Positions 1 through 11,905 of a stretch of DNA of 64,000 nucleotides are shown in pieces (position 1 is the first letter of the stretch; each line of letters starts with the position of its first letter). Position numbers and translations under genes: made by a program. Source of the stretch: Tamarix chinensis (Eukaryota > Streptophyta > Magnoliopsida > Caryophyllales > Tamaricaceae); NCBI GenBank assembly GCA_030549775.1, contig CM060180.1, forward strand, positions 85,201,172 through 85,265,171, given 5' to 3'. The notes beneath the pieces are model-generated. The model made no database searches and was not told the origin of the DNA. It saw only the letters and a list, made by a program, of their open reading frames with translations.

Positions 1-996
1 TTTCTCTTTGGTATTTTTTCCTCCAATGGAATTCACTTGTTGTTCTTCCAACAATCTAGGAAACATATCAGTAGGGTTCCTAGTAAAAGAAAAAATTCCA
101 CATACCTTGGAAGGAATTTTTTCACCCACAACTCTTTCTACAAGAGCTGTTAAATTTGACACTTGTGTTTTCAATTAAGAAATATTAGCTTCTTTCACTT
201 GTTGATACATAGAAGTATTACCCTACTACAATATTAAGAATTAGATGACATGTTAGCAATTAATATTTTAGACTCAGCAGGTGTTTTATCAACCAACGCA
301 CCACCACTAGCAGTATCTATCATATTATGATCCATAGGAGATAATCCTTCATAAAAGTATTGTATTAATAATTTCTCACTAATTTGATGATTAGGAAAAC
401 TACCACACAACTTCTTAAAACGTTCCTAATATTCATGCAATGAATCTCCTCCATCTTGCCTAATACCACAAATTTCTTTTCTTATGATAGTTACTCTAGA
501 TGAAGGAAAATATATTTCAAGGAAAACTTTTTGCATATCAGTCCAAGTATTTACCATTCGTTTGTAGTATCAGCTAAAGCAAAAGGGATATCTTTGTGTT
601 TAAGTTTTTCTACACTTACTCCTTTCGATTTCATATCGGAACATTCTATATGAAATTCCTTAAGAAATTTATTGGGATAGTGAAACAACCTAAGCCTATG
701 AAATTGTTGTCTCTAAATCCTGTACAAATAGGTAAAGCACGTATCAAACCAGGTTTGATCTCACAAGTATCATTTTCGGCAAGATAATTAATGCATAAAG
801 GATAAGGGTTAAAGATAGGAGTGGATAGCTCCTTGAGGGTTCGATCTACCATGGATGGATCGATGTGACAAGGTGTATTAAATAAAGCCTCTATGTGGTC
901 TTCTTCCAAATCTATGGAACATCCTTCAGATGGTAATGAATATGGCGAGCGTATTCCAATCTCCTTCTTGTTTGGTTTGCAATAGGAGAGGAACAA
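1..996 (-). pseudogene. Athila-type gag, partial and frameshifted
   Basis: Gag (capsid precursor) of a Ty3/gypsy element of the Athila/Tat lineage, cut by the left edge of the window. On the minus strand the N-terminal part reads from a start at 996 to about 646. The homology then continues in another frame through blocks typical of plant Athila gag: a capsid block with EYWERFKKL and QYFYEGLSPMD, then SGGALVDKTPAE (about 540-240), and a C-terminal VCGIFSF..NPTDMFP motif near 80-130. The family usually has VCGICSS there, so a cysteine is changed. At least one frameshift near 645-665 and an in-frame stop near 175 show that it is dead. It lies downstream of the primer-binding site at 1170-1187, in the expected order for a minus-strand element. 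The protein would form the cytoplasmic virus-like particle. Confidence 0.85.
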
Positions 997-1169
997 TTTG
1001 GATCTATTGCTGAGATGATTTGTCCTTGAGACTCAATCACTAATGACCTCAAATGCGAGTGCTTGAGGATTACACACAATTAAAGAATAGATAAGGACAC
1101 TTGGTGAAATTATTGAAATTAAAGATAAGAAACAACACCAAAAACAAAACAGAAGATTATAATTGCCAT

Positions 1170-1187
1170 TCTCCGGCAACGGCGCCA
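1170..1187 (-). other. Primer-binding site, tRNA-Asp type
   Basis: On the minus strand this reads TGGCGCCGTTGCCGGAGA. It is complementary to the 3' end of plant tRNA-Asp except for one position (the usual site has GGGG where this has GGAG). This PBS is the hallmark of Athila/Tat elements. It fixes the element's orientation and places the LTR on its right. Confidence 0.88.
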
Positions 1188-1198
1188 AAATTTTTATT

Positions 1199-2589
1199 TG
1201 TTGTCGTATACACAAAAAATTTAATACATAAATCCTAATTCCCAAATATGTAGTAAATGGTAAAAAGGAGTCGAACCCACAAGGAATGGTGTTTAATAAA
1301 TAATTTTGTGATTGATTTTAAAACCCCAGTTACACAATTTCATTAATTCTATTACTAATTCTATACTAGAGTCAACTTTGCTCTCTAATTGATGAATGAG
1401 GATAGGAATGAATTGATTATGGAATTAAGGTATCAAATACTTATGGAAAAATGGTGATTCTAAATAATTTAATATTGACCTCTGGAAACTCATAATAATT
1501 CATCTATTTGCTTTCTCTCATTTCTAATAAATTGAATAAGTTCTTAATTTGTCACCTAACCTTTTAATAACCTAGGCTACGAACACTAGATTCAATTAAT
1601 GGCAGAATTACGAATGGAAAACAGTCACCTACAACTATAACTACATAAGCTTGGATTATGCAATTGTACAAATTAATGGACAAGATAAACAATTAACCTT
1701 TTTGCTACTCTAGACAAGTTAATTAGCAATTACGGATTAATTACATTATCTTAGTGAAGATTAAGTTCTAAACTAAATAGGTGATCAATATAATTAGTTT
1801 AAATTATTAATCTATGATACAAAATCATTCAATTCCATCCATTAATTCAATTAAATTTCATATAGAATAAAACCTTCAAATTGTGTTGCTATATTTGAAA
1901 CATAATTCCATCCTCAAGTCATCTTACCCTGTTTTATTTACTCTAACATTTGCATAATTGTAAGATCACACTATTACATGTGATAAATTATAATTAATAC
2001 AAATAACATCTAATAACTAGTAATAACACACTAAAAGAAATAGTAATAGAAACACAATTGCAGAAACTTTACTTGCATTCAATCAAAATATAGAACTTGA
2101 AATTGATAAAGGAATAGAGAATAACTTATCACTTGAATTGCATAACGTAAGTTGTTCAATAAAATACATGAAAGATAAAGGAAGTTGGAATTGTGAAGTA
2201 CATGTATTTTCTAGAGGGAATAGAGAAAGAGAGCACACTCAATTGTTTCAAATCCTAAAAATTGATTTTCGAACCTAGAATTGATAAGGAATATATCAGG
2301 AAAACGGTCGTGTGAGTGGTTACAAAATTTAAGAAAAACATGGTATGAGTTTTAGAAAACCTAGGACCTCAATGTTTTTCTCTAAATTCTCTACCAAATT
2401 CTGGATTCTGAAAAAGAACTGAGATTTTAACATGCCCCTTGTTTAGGAAATACGGGGGTACCGTGTTCTTTTCTCTTTCGCTCTTCTTCCATTCAAATTT
2501 CAACACAACTTCTCTTGGTGTCTTTGATTCATTTCCAAATTTTCTTCCCTTGCTTCAATATTTCTAGATTTGTTCTTTGCTTGACTTCC
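1199..2589 (-). repeat. Athila-type 5' LTR, left part, split by CRM-1
   Basis: AT-rich non-coding DNA that starts with TG at 1199, 11 bp beyond the PBS, and is interrupted at 2590 by CRM-1. Given the strand, this is the 3' end of the 5' LTR. The length (about 1.4 kb) fits Athila LTRs. The phrase GGAGTCGAACCCACAAGG near 1267, usual around Athila/Tat LTR ends, supports the call. The rest of the LTR should continue after 9622, but its outer end could not be placed. Confidence 0.65.
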
Positions 2590-3472
2590 TGATGGAAACC
2601 GGTTAGGTTTTCGCAAAGGATCGAAGATTTAATCGAGCGCAAAGTTCGATTTTCCGCCGGTACAGCCTAAGGAAAACTCTCCAAAGGAAGAACAACAACT
2701 TCAGAAGCACAATTAAATCAATGGCAACTGAATTTAGAAAGTGAATGATCAAGATCGATCGAGAAGAGAACGAGACAGAAGCGGAAGGAAGCGAACGAGA
2801 GAATCGCCAAGAGAGAGAAAGAGTCGAGAGAGATCGAGAGAAAAATAACACCGAGCTTTATTTCTGTCAAAAGTGTGTATAACATCGTATGTATAATGTA
2901 TATATATGTATATAGCAGCCGTATTTGATACAAAAAAATACGTACGAACATTACAGCCTGTTATGGACGCAACACAATTCGTTTGGGCCAAAAGAACATA
3001 AAGTGTCGAACAGTGTCGAACAACCCAAACCAAACAACAACATCATAGGGTGTCGACCAGCCAGCCATCATAAAGAAAATGACCCAAATATAAAATTAAG
3101 CTTAAGGCTTAATTTCCCATCAGCTAAAACAACTATAGCTAATCATGGTCATTAAGGATTGATTAATCCACAATCCAGCTAGTCCAATTTTTATGGACCG
3201 GGTGGCGGATTATACAACCGTCCTAATTCCCATTAGCCCATTCCGACCGGCGAATGCATCATATGGGATTACAAAAATGTTTAATAAAAATTTACATAAT
3301 CTGAACATTCCAAGCATAGTCTGAACTGCCTAGCACTTATGTCCCAGTTCACAGATTCCCATAAGCTACGATATTATCCTATTAATTCAACAAATAAGAT
3401 AAACAATTGTAAGTAATTAATTCACAACAAATTTCAAAATTACTTGAATATAAATTTACAAGATTCATATCA
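2590..3472 (-). repeat. CRM-1 3' LTR
   Basis: 883-bp LTR starting TGATGGAAACC and ending CATATCA on the plus strand. It is about 98 percent identical to 8744-9617 by eye; a 9-bp stretch (ATGGCAACT region near 2720) is present here and absent from the other copy. The pol stop codon lies inside this LTR. Confidence 0.92.
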
Positions 3473-4113
3473 TTCCCCTCTTCTTGGAAAGGTTTCGCCT
3501 CTGAAACCTGAACAAGTCCTAGAAATGGACTAAGGTCTGCCACATTGAAAGAATTACTCACATTTCCAAACTTAACAGGTAAATCAATTTTATAGGCATT
3601 GTCATTAATTTTCTCTAATACAGTAAACGGTCCATCCCCTCTAGGATCCAATTTTGATTTTCTAAAATTTGGAAACCTTTCTTTCCTTAAATGAACCCAA
3701 AATAAATCTCCAGGTTTAAAAATCATTTTCCTCCTTCTTTTATTAGCATGTTCAGCCATCTGTTGTACCTTCTTATTAATTTGTTGGCTTACATTTTCAT
3801 GTAATTTTTTTATACTTTCAGCTCTAGATTCAGCATCAAAATTTTGCAAGTCAGTATGAGGTAAAGGACTCAAATCTAATGGAGTTAATGGATTAAAACC
3901 ATACATAATCTCAAATGGAGTTTTATTAGTTGTAGAATGTAAAGTCCTATTATAAGAAAATTCCACTTGAGGTAAAACATACTCCCATTGTTTAAGATTC
4001 TTTCCAAGGACAGCCCTCAACATATTTCCCAGAGTTCTATTAACCACCTCAGTTTGACCATCAGTTTGAGGGTGACAAGTTGTAGAAAATAATAATTTAG
4101 TCCCTAATTTACC
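3382..4113 (-). pseudogene. CRM-1 integrase C-terminal part with CR-type tail
   Basis: Last part of the polyprotein, separated from the upstream part only by the stop codon at 4111-4113, where CRM-2 has a tryptophan. It carries the distal integrase core (VNRTLGNMLRAVL, with the region of the catalytic Glu just upstream), the conserved QVEFSYNRTLHSTTNKTPF and YGFNPLTPLDLSP blocks, and the GPY/F-like segment (RGDGPFTVLEKINDNAYKI). It ends with SEAKPFQEEGNDMN. That tail replaces a chromodomain and resembles the CR motif of CRM elements, which is linked to centromere targeting. Translation crosses the polypurine tract and ends about 90 bp inside the 3' LTR. Confidence 0.85.
3473..3487 (-). other. 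CRM-1 polypurine tract
   Basis: On the minus strand CCAAGAAGAGGGGAA ends directly at the 3' LTR start (TGATATG). It should prime plus-strand DNA synthesis. The same bases encode the QEEGN residues of the polyprotein tail, so the site is under double constraint. Confidence 0.85.
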
Positions 4114-6426
4114 TCAAAAAACTTTCCAAAAATGGCTTAAAAACATAACATCCCAATCTGAAACTATAGTCTTAGGAATTCCATGTAACTTAACCACATT
4201 AGAAAAAAATAATTCAGCCACTGCTACAGCATCATTTGTTTTATTACAGGGTATAAAATGAGCCATTTTACTGAACCTATCTACCACAACCATTATGGAA
4301 TCCTTAGCTCTATTAGTCCTAGGTAATCCTAACACAAAATCCAAAGACGCATCAACCCAAGGATGATTAGATACAGGCAAGGGGGTGTATAATCCAAAAG
4401 GTTTTGAAGTAGTTTTTGCCTGTCTACATTTAATACAATTAACACAAAGTTTCAAAACATCCTTTTTCATGTGTGGCCAATAAAAATGTTCAATTAAAAC
4501 ATCTAAAGTTTTCTGAGTTCCTAGATGTGCCATTAATCCACCACTATGTGCCTCTTGAATTAATAATCCTCTATAAGAGCATGCAGGAATACATAATCTA
4601 TGTTCCCTAAACAAGTATCCTTCATTAATAAAATATTTTCCTTGAGAAGAAACTTCACACCTTTTATGTATTTCTTTAAAATCATTATCTTCTAAGTATA
4701 ATAGCTTAATACTGGAAAATCCTAATAAAGTAGTGTCAGCAGTATTCAATAAAGCATATCTCCTAGATAAAGCATCTGCAACTATGTTATCACTACCTTT
4801 CTTATATTTAATTATGTAAGGAAAACTTTCAATGAATTCTATCCATCTACCTTGTCTCCTATTTAACTTTGACTGACTCTTTAAATACTTAATAGCCTCC
4901 TGATCTGTGTTAACTACAAATTCCCTATGCCACAGATAATGTTGCCATACCTCCAAAGCCCTCACTAAAGCATACAATTCCTTTTCATAGGTAGAATAAT
5001 TCAAAGTACTACCATTTAATTTTTCACTAAAATAAGCCACTGGTTTTCCTTCTTGAGAAAGTACAGCCCCTATTCCTAACCCTGAGGCATCACAATCTAA
5101 TTCAAACATTTTTTCAAAGTCAGGAAGACTCAACACAGGTGCTTGGGTTAACTTATTCTTAAGTGTCTCAAAAGATTGCTGTTGTTCTAATCCCCAAATA
5201 AACCCATTATCCTTTTTTGTTATGGTAGTTAAAGGAGCAGCTATAGTGCTAAAGTTCCTCACAAATCTCCTATAAAAAGAACACAATCCATGAAAACTTC
5301 TTACTTCAGTTACACTTTTTGGTACAAGCCACTCTTGAACAGCTTTAATCTTTTCTTCATCTACAGACACACCTTCTTTTCCTACCACAAATCCCAAGAA
5401 AACCACACTGTCCAAACAAAATCTAGACTTAGCTAAATTAGCATAAATTTGTTCTTCTTTAAACACATTCAAAATAATCCTTAAATGTCCCAAGTGTTCC
5501 TCTAAGGATTTACTATATATAAGTATATCATCAAAATAAACAACCACAAATTTCCCAATAAATTCCCTTAATACATGGTTCATAAGTCTCATAAAAGTAC
5601 TAGGAGCATTTGACAACCCAAAAGGCATTACTAACCATTCATACAATCCAAAGTTTGTCTTAAAAGCTGTTTTCCACTCATCCCCTGGTTTCATCCTAAT
5701 TTGATGATAACCACTCTTTAAATCTATCTTAGAAAATATAACAACACCACACAAGTGATCGAGCATCTCATCCAGCCTAGGAATTGGATATCTATACTTA
5801 ATAGTTATCTTATTTACTGCCCTGCTATCCACACACATTCTCCAACTACCATCCTTTTTAGGTACTAGTAATACAGGTACTGCACAAGGACTCATACTCT
5901 CCTTAATGTATCCTTTACTTAACAATTCTGTTACTTGTCTTTTTAGTTCCTTAACCTCTTCAGGATTTGCTCTATAAGCAGGTCTATTTGGTATAACAGC
6001 TCCTGGAATAAAGTCTATTTGATGTTCTATTCCCCTTAATGGAGGTAATCCACTAGGTATATCCTCAGGAAATAAGTCACTATATTCTTCCAATAACATT
6101 TTCACTGTACTAGGTACTTCTTCAATTGTTCCTTTCTGACTCTCATAGCAGCCCTTAAAAACCATCAAATATACATTAGCATTTCTTTTTATTGCCTTTC
6201 CTACATCCTTACCCTTAGCATAAAATCCAAAAGTGCCTTTCATGTCCTTTGTACTATGATCATTTCCCAAATCAGACTTAGTTAATTCCTTATAATCAGA
6301 TTTAATTTTGGTTTGATCCTCAAATATTTCCTTTGGAGTCATAGGTGCTAAAACAACCTTCCTATCATCCTTATGTACTGTATATCTATTTTTATAACCA
6401 TCATGTACTACCCTTCTATCATATTG
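4114..6426 (-). pseudogene. CRM-1 pol: RT, RNase H and integrase N-part
   Basis: Open from just after the stop at 6424-6426 to the stop at 4111-4113; the first Met is at 6342 (742 residues from there). Counting from that Met: reverse transcriptase at about 110-290 with the catalytic YFDD at 269-272 (bases 5527-5538); RNase H at about 405-530 with the acidic set in DCDAS (416-420), YEKEL (E455), NTDQ (D480) and VADALS (D523); integrase zinc finger at about 599-640 (H599, H606, C636, C639); and catalytic core with D668 and D729. The SDRD block usual in this position reads SDWD, a change next to the catalytic Asp. As part of a gag-pol polyprotein it would act in cytoplasmic particles (RT, RNase H) and in the nucleus (integrase). 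RT and RNase H look intact; the unit is broken by nonsense codons at both ends. Confidence 0.92.
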
Positions 6427-7368
6427 TCAAGGCCTACCCAACAACAAATGAGCAGCATGCATAGGAACTATATCACATAAAATAGAATCCTCATATTTCC
6501 CTAATTTTAAATTTACTAGAACCTGTTGACTAAACTTAACATCTCCCAACTCATTAAGCCATTGCAATCTATATGGTTTTGGATGTTTAGTAGTGTTTAA
6601 ACCTAATTTAGATACCAAAAGGGTACTAGCAGCATTAATACAACTGCCACTATCTATAGCCATGTTAAAACACTTATCATCAATTAAGCATCGAGTATGG
6701 AAAATATTTTCTCTTTGTAAAGCATTGGAATCAGGTAACTTATTACTATTTAAAGCTCTTCTAACCACAAAGAGATCCCTACTCACTGGTAATTCTACTT
6801 CATCTTCTAGGTCACTATCTCCCTTTCCTACTACATTAGCCCCTTCTTCCTCTTCTTCAGATTCAGATACAGATTCTACTTCCCCAGATTCTCTAATCAA
6901 AATATTCCTCTTGTTAGGGCATTCAGAAGCTATATGACCTAAACCTCCACATCTAAAACATTTAATGTCCCTAGTCCTGTTTGACCCATTTACAGGATTT
7001 GCCATCACATTCCTGCCCTTTTCAGGTTTCTGTCCTGTCTTAACTTCATTGTTTCTCCCCCTAAACTCTACCTTACTATTGTTCTTCCATTTTCCAGAGG
7101 TATTTCCCCCAAAATTTCTCCTCATAGTAGTCTTAAACCCAACCCCAAGGGGTTTATATTGCCTAGATTTCCTCAATTGAATCTCTATCTTAGTAGCTAT
7201 ATTCACCATTTCAGTTAATGTTCCACAAGGATACAGCTCTACCTTATCAGCTATCTCTGAATTTAATCCACTCAGAAACCTAGCCATAGTAGCATCATCA
7301 TCCTCAATAACTCCTGTCTTACTAATTAAAACTTCTAACTCTTTATAATAGTCATCTACTGATCTCAC
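6427..7368 (-). pseudogene. CRM-1 gag C-part and protease
   Basis: 313-residue open segment. It starts with the last third of gag (SVDDYYKELEVLI..., ATMARFLSGLN, homologous to the same block of CRM-2) and then has a CCHC zinc knuckle, CFRCGGLGHIASEC, at about 136-149 for RNA binding. An acidic linker (EEEEEG) follows. The retropepsin-like protease has DSGSC near 238 as active site and the LLLGRP block at the C-terminus. The stop at 6424-6426 replaces the Trp of GRPWQYD seen in CRM-2. The frame joins the upstream gag segment after a 4-bp tandem duplication (TGAG) near 7360-7370. Confidence 0.9.
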
Positions 7369-8029
7369 TCACTCCCTGACTAATAGTTTGCAACCTTTTA
7401 TGCAACTCTCTATAATAGTAACTTGGTACGAACCTCTTTCTCATTAAAGTTTTAAACTCTGCCCAAGTCTGTATAGCAGGTTCCCCACACCTACGTCTAG
7501 TTAACACCAAATTATGATACCAAGAAGACGCATACTCAGTAAACTCTACTACAGCCACTTTAATTTTCTTTTCCTCAGAGTAATTATGACACTCAAATAC
7601 CAATTCTATTTTTCTTTCCCACTCAAAATAGTAATCAGGGTCATTTCTCCCATTGAACCCTGGTATGCTCAGCTTAAGATTATTTAAATTCCTATCTATG
7701 AAATCTAATTCCCTATCCTGCCTATTGTTCTGTCTAGGCATCCTATCACTATTGTGGGATATTTGATCTTCTAACTCCTCTAGATTAGCTATAGGTGGAA
7801 TCCTAGTCCTAGGGTCCATTGGAGCCCTTCCTAAAACTCCTGCTTGATTAGTTTCAATTCTGTTATTTTGTAATTCATTAAGTCTTACTTCCTGTTCTCC
7901 TAATCTATGTTCTAGGTTAGCAGATAAGACAGCAAATTGTGCAGTCATTTGTTCTTGAAAAGTCCTAAGGGTTTCTAGAAGGTCATTACTAGACACAGAT
8001 TGATTCACTGATTGACCATTATTAGACAT
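7352..8029 (-). pseudogene. CRM-1 gag N-terminal part
   Basis: 225 residues from the ATG at 8029, the first start after the leader and the position matching the CRM-2 start. It has a coiled-coil-like stretch (about 20-60, heptads rich in L/E/Q) and the conserved capsid block with LKLSIPGFNGRNDPDYYFEW, VEFTEYASSWYHNL and MRKRFVPSYYYRELH. It ends early (SQGVSEISR) because of a 4-bp tandem duplication that shifts the frame; without it the reading continues into the segment ending at 6427. The protein would form the particle shell. Confidence 0.9.
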
Positions 8030-8728
8030 GATGAGTTTTCAACAGTAATCAACAATCAACACAGCAGTAATTTTAATCACAGAAGCAACTGATCCAAGAA
8101 TCACAGACAACAGACACCAATATGCCACAGAAATATGGCTTCACAAATGTTAACAGTAATATCAACAGTAAAATTTTTACTCAGAATAACTCACTGCTTA
8201 CGATAATTTGACAAAATTATTTCAATAATACGAAATAAGTAGGAGGGAACGATATTACCGCGTCTGCTTAAGTAATTAGTTCAAATATTTAGGGTGCCCC
8301 TCTTCTTGGAGGACTATCCCCTTTCTTGAAACCAAGATAGTTCGCCGGTTGTAATTTTCAACCTATATACTTAACAATAAACAGATAATTTGTCGAAGAT
8401 TGGAAATTAAGTATAGCAGATAGTAGTATTAATAAAGGAATTACAAATCAAAGTTACCAACAACAGTAGGTCGCTCTGTCAGTCAAGATTTAGATTCTTG
8501 ACTAAACCCTAGGTCAATTAGGGTTTTCTTTTCAGACTTTCAAAAATAGTGGGTCGAAATGCTTTAATCGCCGGTTTGAAAGCGACAAGAATCGATATTG
8601 AGTTCGTCGCTGTAAAACCCTAAAATTCACACCTCAAACTAGGGTTAGCGAAATACAGAAATCGAGTTAGCAAAAATGAAGAAAACTTAATCAATGATAC
8701 AGAAACTACGAGCACTCTAGAAAACCGA
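8030..8728 (-). other. CRM-1 untranslated leader
   Basis: About 700 bp between PBS and gag start with no useful open frame. It is homologous to the CRM-2 leader (41190-41870), including the block with CAAGAAGAGGGG and the ATTAGGGTTT phrase. I see no gene here. Confidence 0.7.
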
Positions 8729-8741
8729 GGCTCTGATACCA
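8729..8741 (-). other. CRM-1 primer-binding site, tRNA-Met type
   Basis: On the minus strand TGGTATCAGAGCC follows the 5' LTR after a 2-bp spacer. It matches the 3' end of initiator tRNA-Met, the primer used by chromoviruses. Confidence 0.92.
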
Positions 8742-8743
8742 AA

Positions 8744-9617
8744 TGATGGAAACCGGTTAGGGTTTCGCAAAGGATCGAAGATTTAATCGAGCGCAACGTT
8801 CGATTTTCCGCCGGTACAGCCTAAGGAAAACTCTCCAAAGGAAGAACCACAACTTCAGAAGCACAATTGAATCTGAATTTAGAAAGTGAGTGATCAAGAT
8901 CGATCGAGAAGAGAACGAGACAGAAGCGGAAGGAAGCGAACGAGAGAATCGCCAAGAGAGAGAAAGAGTCGAGAGAGATCGAGAGAAAAATAACACCGAG
9001 CTTTATTTCTGTCAAAAGTGTGTATTACATCGTATGTATCATCTATATATATGTATACAGCAGCCGTATTTGATACAAAAAAATACGTACGATCATTACA
9101 GCCTGTTATGGACGCAACACAATTCGTTTGGGCCAAAAGAACATAAAGTGTCGAACAGTGTCGAACAGCCCAAACCAAACAACAACATCATAGGGTATCG
9201 ACCAGCTAGCCATCATAAAGAAAATGACCCAAATATAAAATTAAGCTTAAGGCTTAATTTCCCATCAGCTAAAACAACTATAGCTAATCATGGTCATTAA
9301 GGATTGATTAATCCACAATCCAGCTAGTCCAATTTTTATGGACCGGGTGGCGGATTATACAACCGTCCTAATTCCCATCAGCCCATTCCGACCGGCGAAT
9401 ACATCATATGGGATTACAAAAATGTTTAATAAAAATTTACATAATCTGAACATTCCAAGCATAGTCTGAACTGCCTAGCACTTATGTCCCAGTTCACAGA
9501 TTCCCATAAGCTGCGATATTATCCTATTAATTCAACAAATAAGATAAACAATTGTAAGTAATTAATTCACAACAAATTTCAAAATTACTTGAATATAAAT
9601 TTACAAGATTCACATCA
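8744..9617 (-). repeat. CRM-1 5' LTR with promoter
   Basis: 874-bp LTR, TGATGG to CACATCA on the plus strand, next to the TSD at 9618-9622. A TATA-like run at 9044-9052 (TATATATAT) aligns with the TATATAAATA box of the CRM-2 LTRs and probably starts the genomic RNA. It differs from the 3' LTR at about 18-20 positions by eye. Confidence 0.9.
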
Positions 9618-9622
9618 CTTCC

Positions 9623-10184
9623 TCTTTTCGTTGATTTCTCCTTTGAATTTCTGTATTTTTATCTTTTCCTGAAAAGTCTATTCAAAAGAGAAACACTTGA
9701 GAAAAGATTAAATTATATAAAATTAATGAGAAATAAATGGCATTTTTATGCAAGAAAATAGTCTATAAATTCCATCTGTCACATATCTATGTGTCTAGAT
9801 ATGAATGGAGAAAGAACATGTATGATTTTCTAACTACCGACATGCCATGTTGAGATTCATCACATTCTAGTGAGATTTTGAACTAAATATACCTTCTTTT
9901 TCTGAGTGAATTTACGTGAAATGATCTACTTTTCTTAGCTTCAATGTTTCTTTGCAAACCTCATATATCTTTAATTGTTTTGATCAAATTAATTGCTATA
10001 GATCATGTAATGGACTATAGAGATTAGCAAAACTTACTCTTATGCTATTTGAAGCTTATAGTGAAAACATGCTCTGATTGAGAAAATGATAAAGGTAGCT
10101 TAGGATTTTATACCACATGACCAAATAGCTTAACCTAATTTGTATACTACTCTAGGGGAAAGTACATGCTCCAGTGGGTTGATC
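9623..10184. other. AT-rich flank, probable rest of the Athila LTR
   Basis: Follows the right TSD of CRM-1, so it must be continuous with the sequence before 2590, which is Athila LTR on the minus strand. No second LTR end, PBS or TSD could be placed. Somewhere before about 10185 the sequence changes to the plus-strand Athila gag. Confidence 0.4.
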
Positions 10185-11803
10185 TCTCAAAGACTATGCC
10201 ATCCTAAATCTAGATGCTATAGGTTCCAACATTGAATGGCCAACTGTGAAAGCACACAACATTGAACTTAAACTAGCCATTATTCAGATGATTCAAATAG
10301 TAGTTTAATTTAGAGGATTCCCAAACAATGACCCAAATGCTAATATTGCTAATTTCCATGAGATTTGTGATACTTTTTTTTAGGCAGAATGGATTTTTTA
10401 TGACTCTATAAGGCTTAGGCTTTTCCCCTTCTCTCTTAGAGGTAAAGCTAAGAGTTGGGTGTATTCTTTGTTGGTAGGATCGATTTCTATGTTGGATGAT
10501 ATGTCTCTGTAATTTCTTGCTAAATTTTTTCCATAATCAAAAACTACTAAGATGAGAAATGATATTACTACTTTTATGTAGTATGATAAGGAATCATTAT
10601 ATGAAACATGGGAATCATTTAAAGAATTATTGAGAAAATGTCCTCACCATAGTCTACCTATTTGGTTGTAGTTTTAGAATTTTTATAACGATTTATTTTT
10701 TGCTAATCGTTCTATGCTTGATGCAGCTTTAGGTGGGACAATCATGAATAAGACCGTAGAAGATTCCTACAATTTTATTGAGGAGTTAGCATCTACTAGC
10801 CATCACCAATATGTTGAGAGATTACCTAGTATAAGTGTGGGTATCAATTTTGTTTATGTGGTCACTATTATTTTTTCTTAGTTGGATGCTTTGACTAACT
10901 AAGTGGCTAACTTTAGGGCTATTGCTGTGTAGGTCCTAATTGTGAGATGTGACTTATGTGGTTGACCTCACACTAGCACTGAGTGCCAGGTAGGTAACCT
11001 TTTTATATTATCATTTGAGCATGCTAACTTTCTTTCAAATTTTTGTAAGTTTAACAACAATCCTTATTCAAACACCTAAAATCCTATTTGAAGGAATAAC
11101 TCGAATTTTTCTTAGAGAAATCAAAACCCAACTTAGGCTCCATCACAAGTAAGACTATTTCTAAGATACCAAACCAAGACCTTTAAACCAAAACAAAGTT
11201 TGGAAGAATTATTTAATAAGTTCATAAACTAAAGCGAGTGTAGATTCCAAAATCAAGACACTCAAATGAAAAATCAGGAGGCTTATTTAAAGAACTCAGA
11301 GGTGCAAGTAAGATTTTTGGCAAAGATGATCTCCAAAAGAGAACAAGGAACATTGCATAGTAATAAAGAAAGGATGTAAAGGCAAACAATTTGAGGAGTG
11401 GTAAATAGTTTTTTGATATACCATCTCTGAGCGTGGAAGAAAAGGGTAAGAAAAAGGAAGTTGATAAGCAACCCATAGAAATTTTTATTTCTCAAAAGGA
11501 GGTAAAAAATGAGCCAACACTTGGTGAGAGTTCACAACATGAGGTAAAACCTTATCAACCTCACATCCCATTTCTCTAAAGGTTGAAATAATAGAAATTA
11601 GATACTCAATTTTCTAATTTTCTTGAAAACTTTGACAAATTTCATATAAATATTCCATTTGTTGATGCTTTAACCTTAATTTATAGTTATTTTCAATTTT
11701 GAAAGGAAATTTTAGCTAATAAAAGGAAACTAGAGTATTGTGATATGGTTAGATTTAAGGAAGAGTGTTCAGCTTTGCTCCAAAATAAACTACCACCTAG
11801 GAT
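10185..11803 (+). pseudogene. Athila-type gag (second element), heavily decayed
   Basis: Degenerate gag of a plus-strand Athila-type element. Recognisable blocks with many stops and shifts: DYAILNLDAIGSNIEWP (about 10190), FRGFPNNDPNANIANFHEICD (10310), RLFPFSLRGKAKSW (10415), YETWESFKELLRKCPHH (10600), MLDAALGGTIMNKTVEDSY (10715) and a zinc-knuckle remnant CDLCG..HTSTECQ (10955). Then comes the Athila-specific linker before protease, KLEYCDMVRFKEECSALLQ (11728-11790). No PBS or 5' LTR for this strand was found to its left, so the 5' end is truncated. The reading is cut by solo LTR C at 11809 and resumes at 28373; the TSD is AAAAG at 11804-11808 and 28368-28372. Confidence 0.88.
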
Positions 11804-11905
11804 AAAAGTGTAACACCCCAAAATTCGCTAATTTCTTTTCTTAAAGCGGAAGCAAATAAAAATTGAATCACTTAAAACTTGTGAATTCTGGGAATGTTAC
11901 CGCCA

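Larger units (their letters stand above)
2590..9617 (-). mobile_element. CRM-1: nearly complete CRM-type Ty3/gypsy element
   Basis: Full-length LTR retrotransposon of about 7.0 kb flanked by a perfect 5-bp TSD, CTTCC (2585-2589 and 9618-9622). LTRs are 883 bp (2590-3472) and 874 bp (8744-9617), with TGAT(A/G) and CATCA type ends. Order on the minus strand: 5' LTR, tRNA-Met PBS, leader, gag, protease, RT, RNase H, integrase, polypurine tract, 3' LTR. The tRNA-Met PBS, the gag sequence, the PFQEEGNDM block at the end of pol and the polyprotein reading into the 3' LTR together match the CRM clade (centromeric retrotransposons, CR-motif type). It cannot make an intact polyprotein: there is a 4-bp tandem duplication in gag and two Trp-to-stop changes. 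The two LTRs differ at about 18-20 positions by eye (about 2 percent), so the insertion is not very recent. Confidence 0.9.

Noticed and set aside
2590..9617. CRM-1 as an active autonomous element
   Set aside because: A 4-bp frame-shifting duplication in gag and two nonsense codons (6424-6426, 4111-4113) break the polyprotein.
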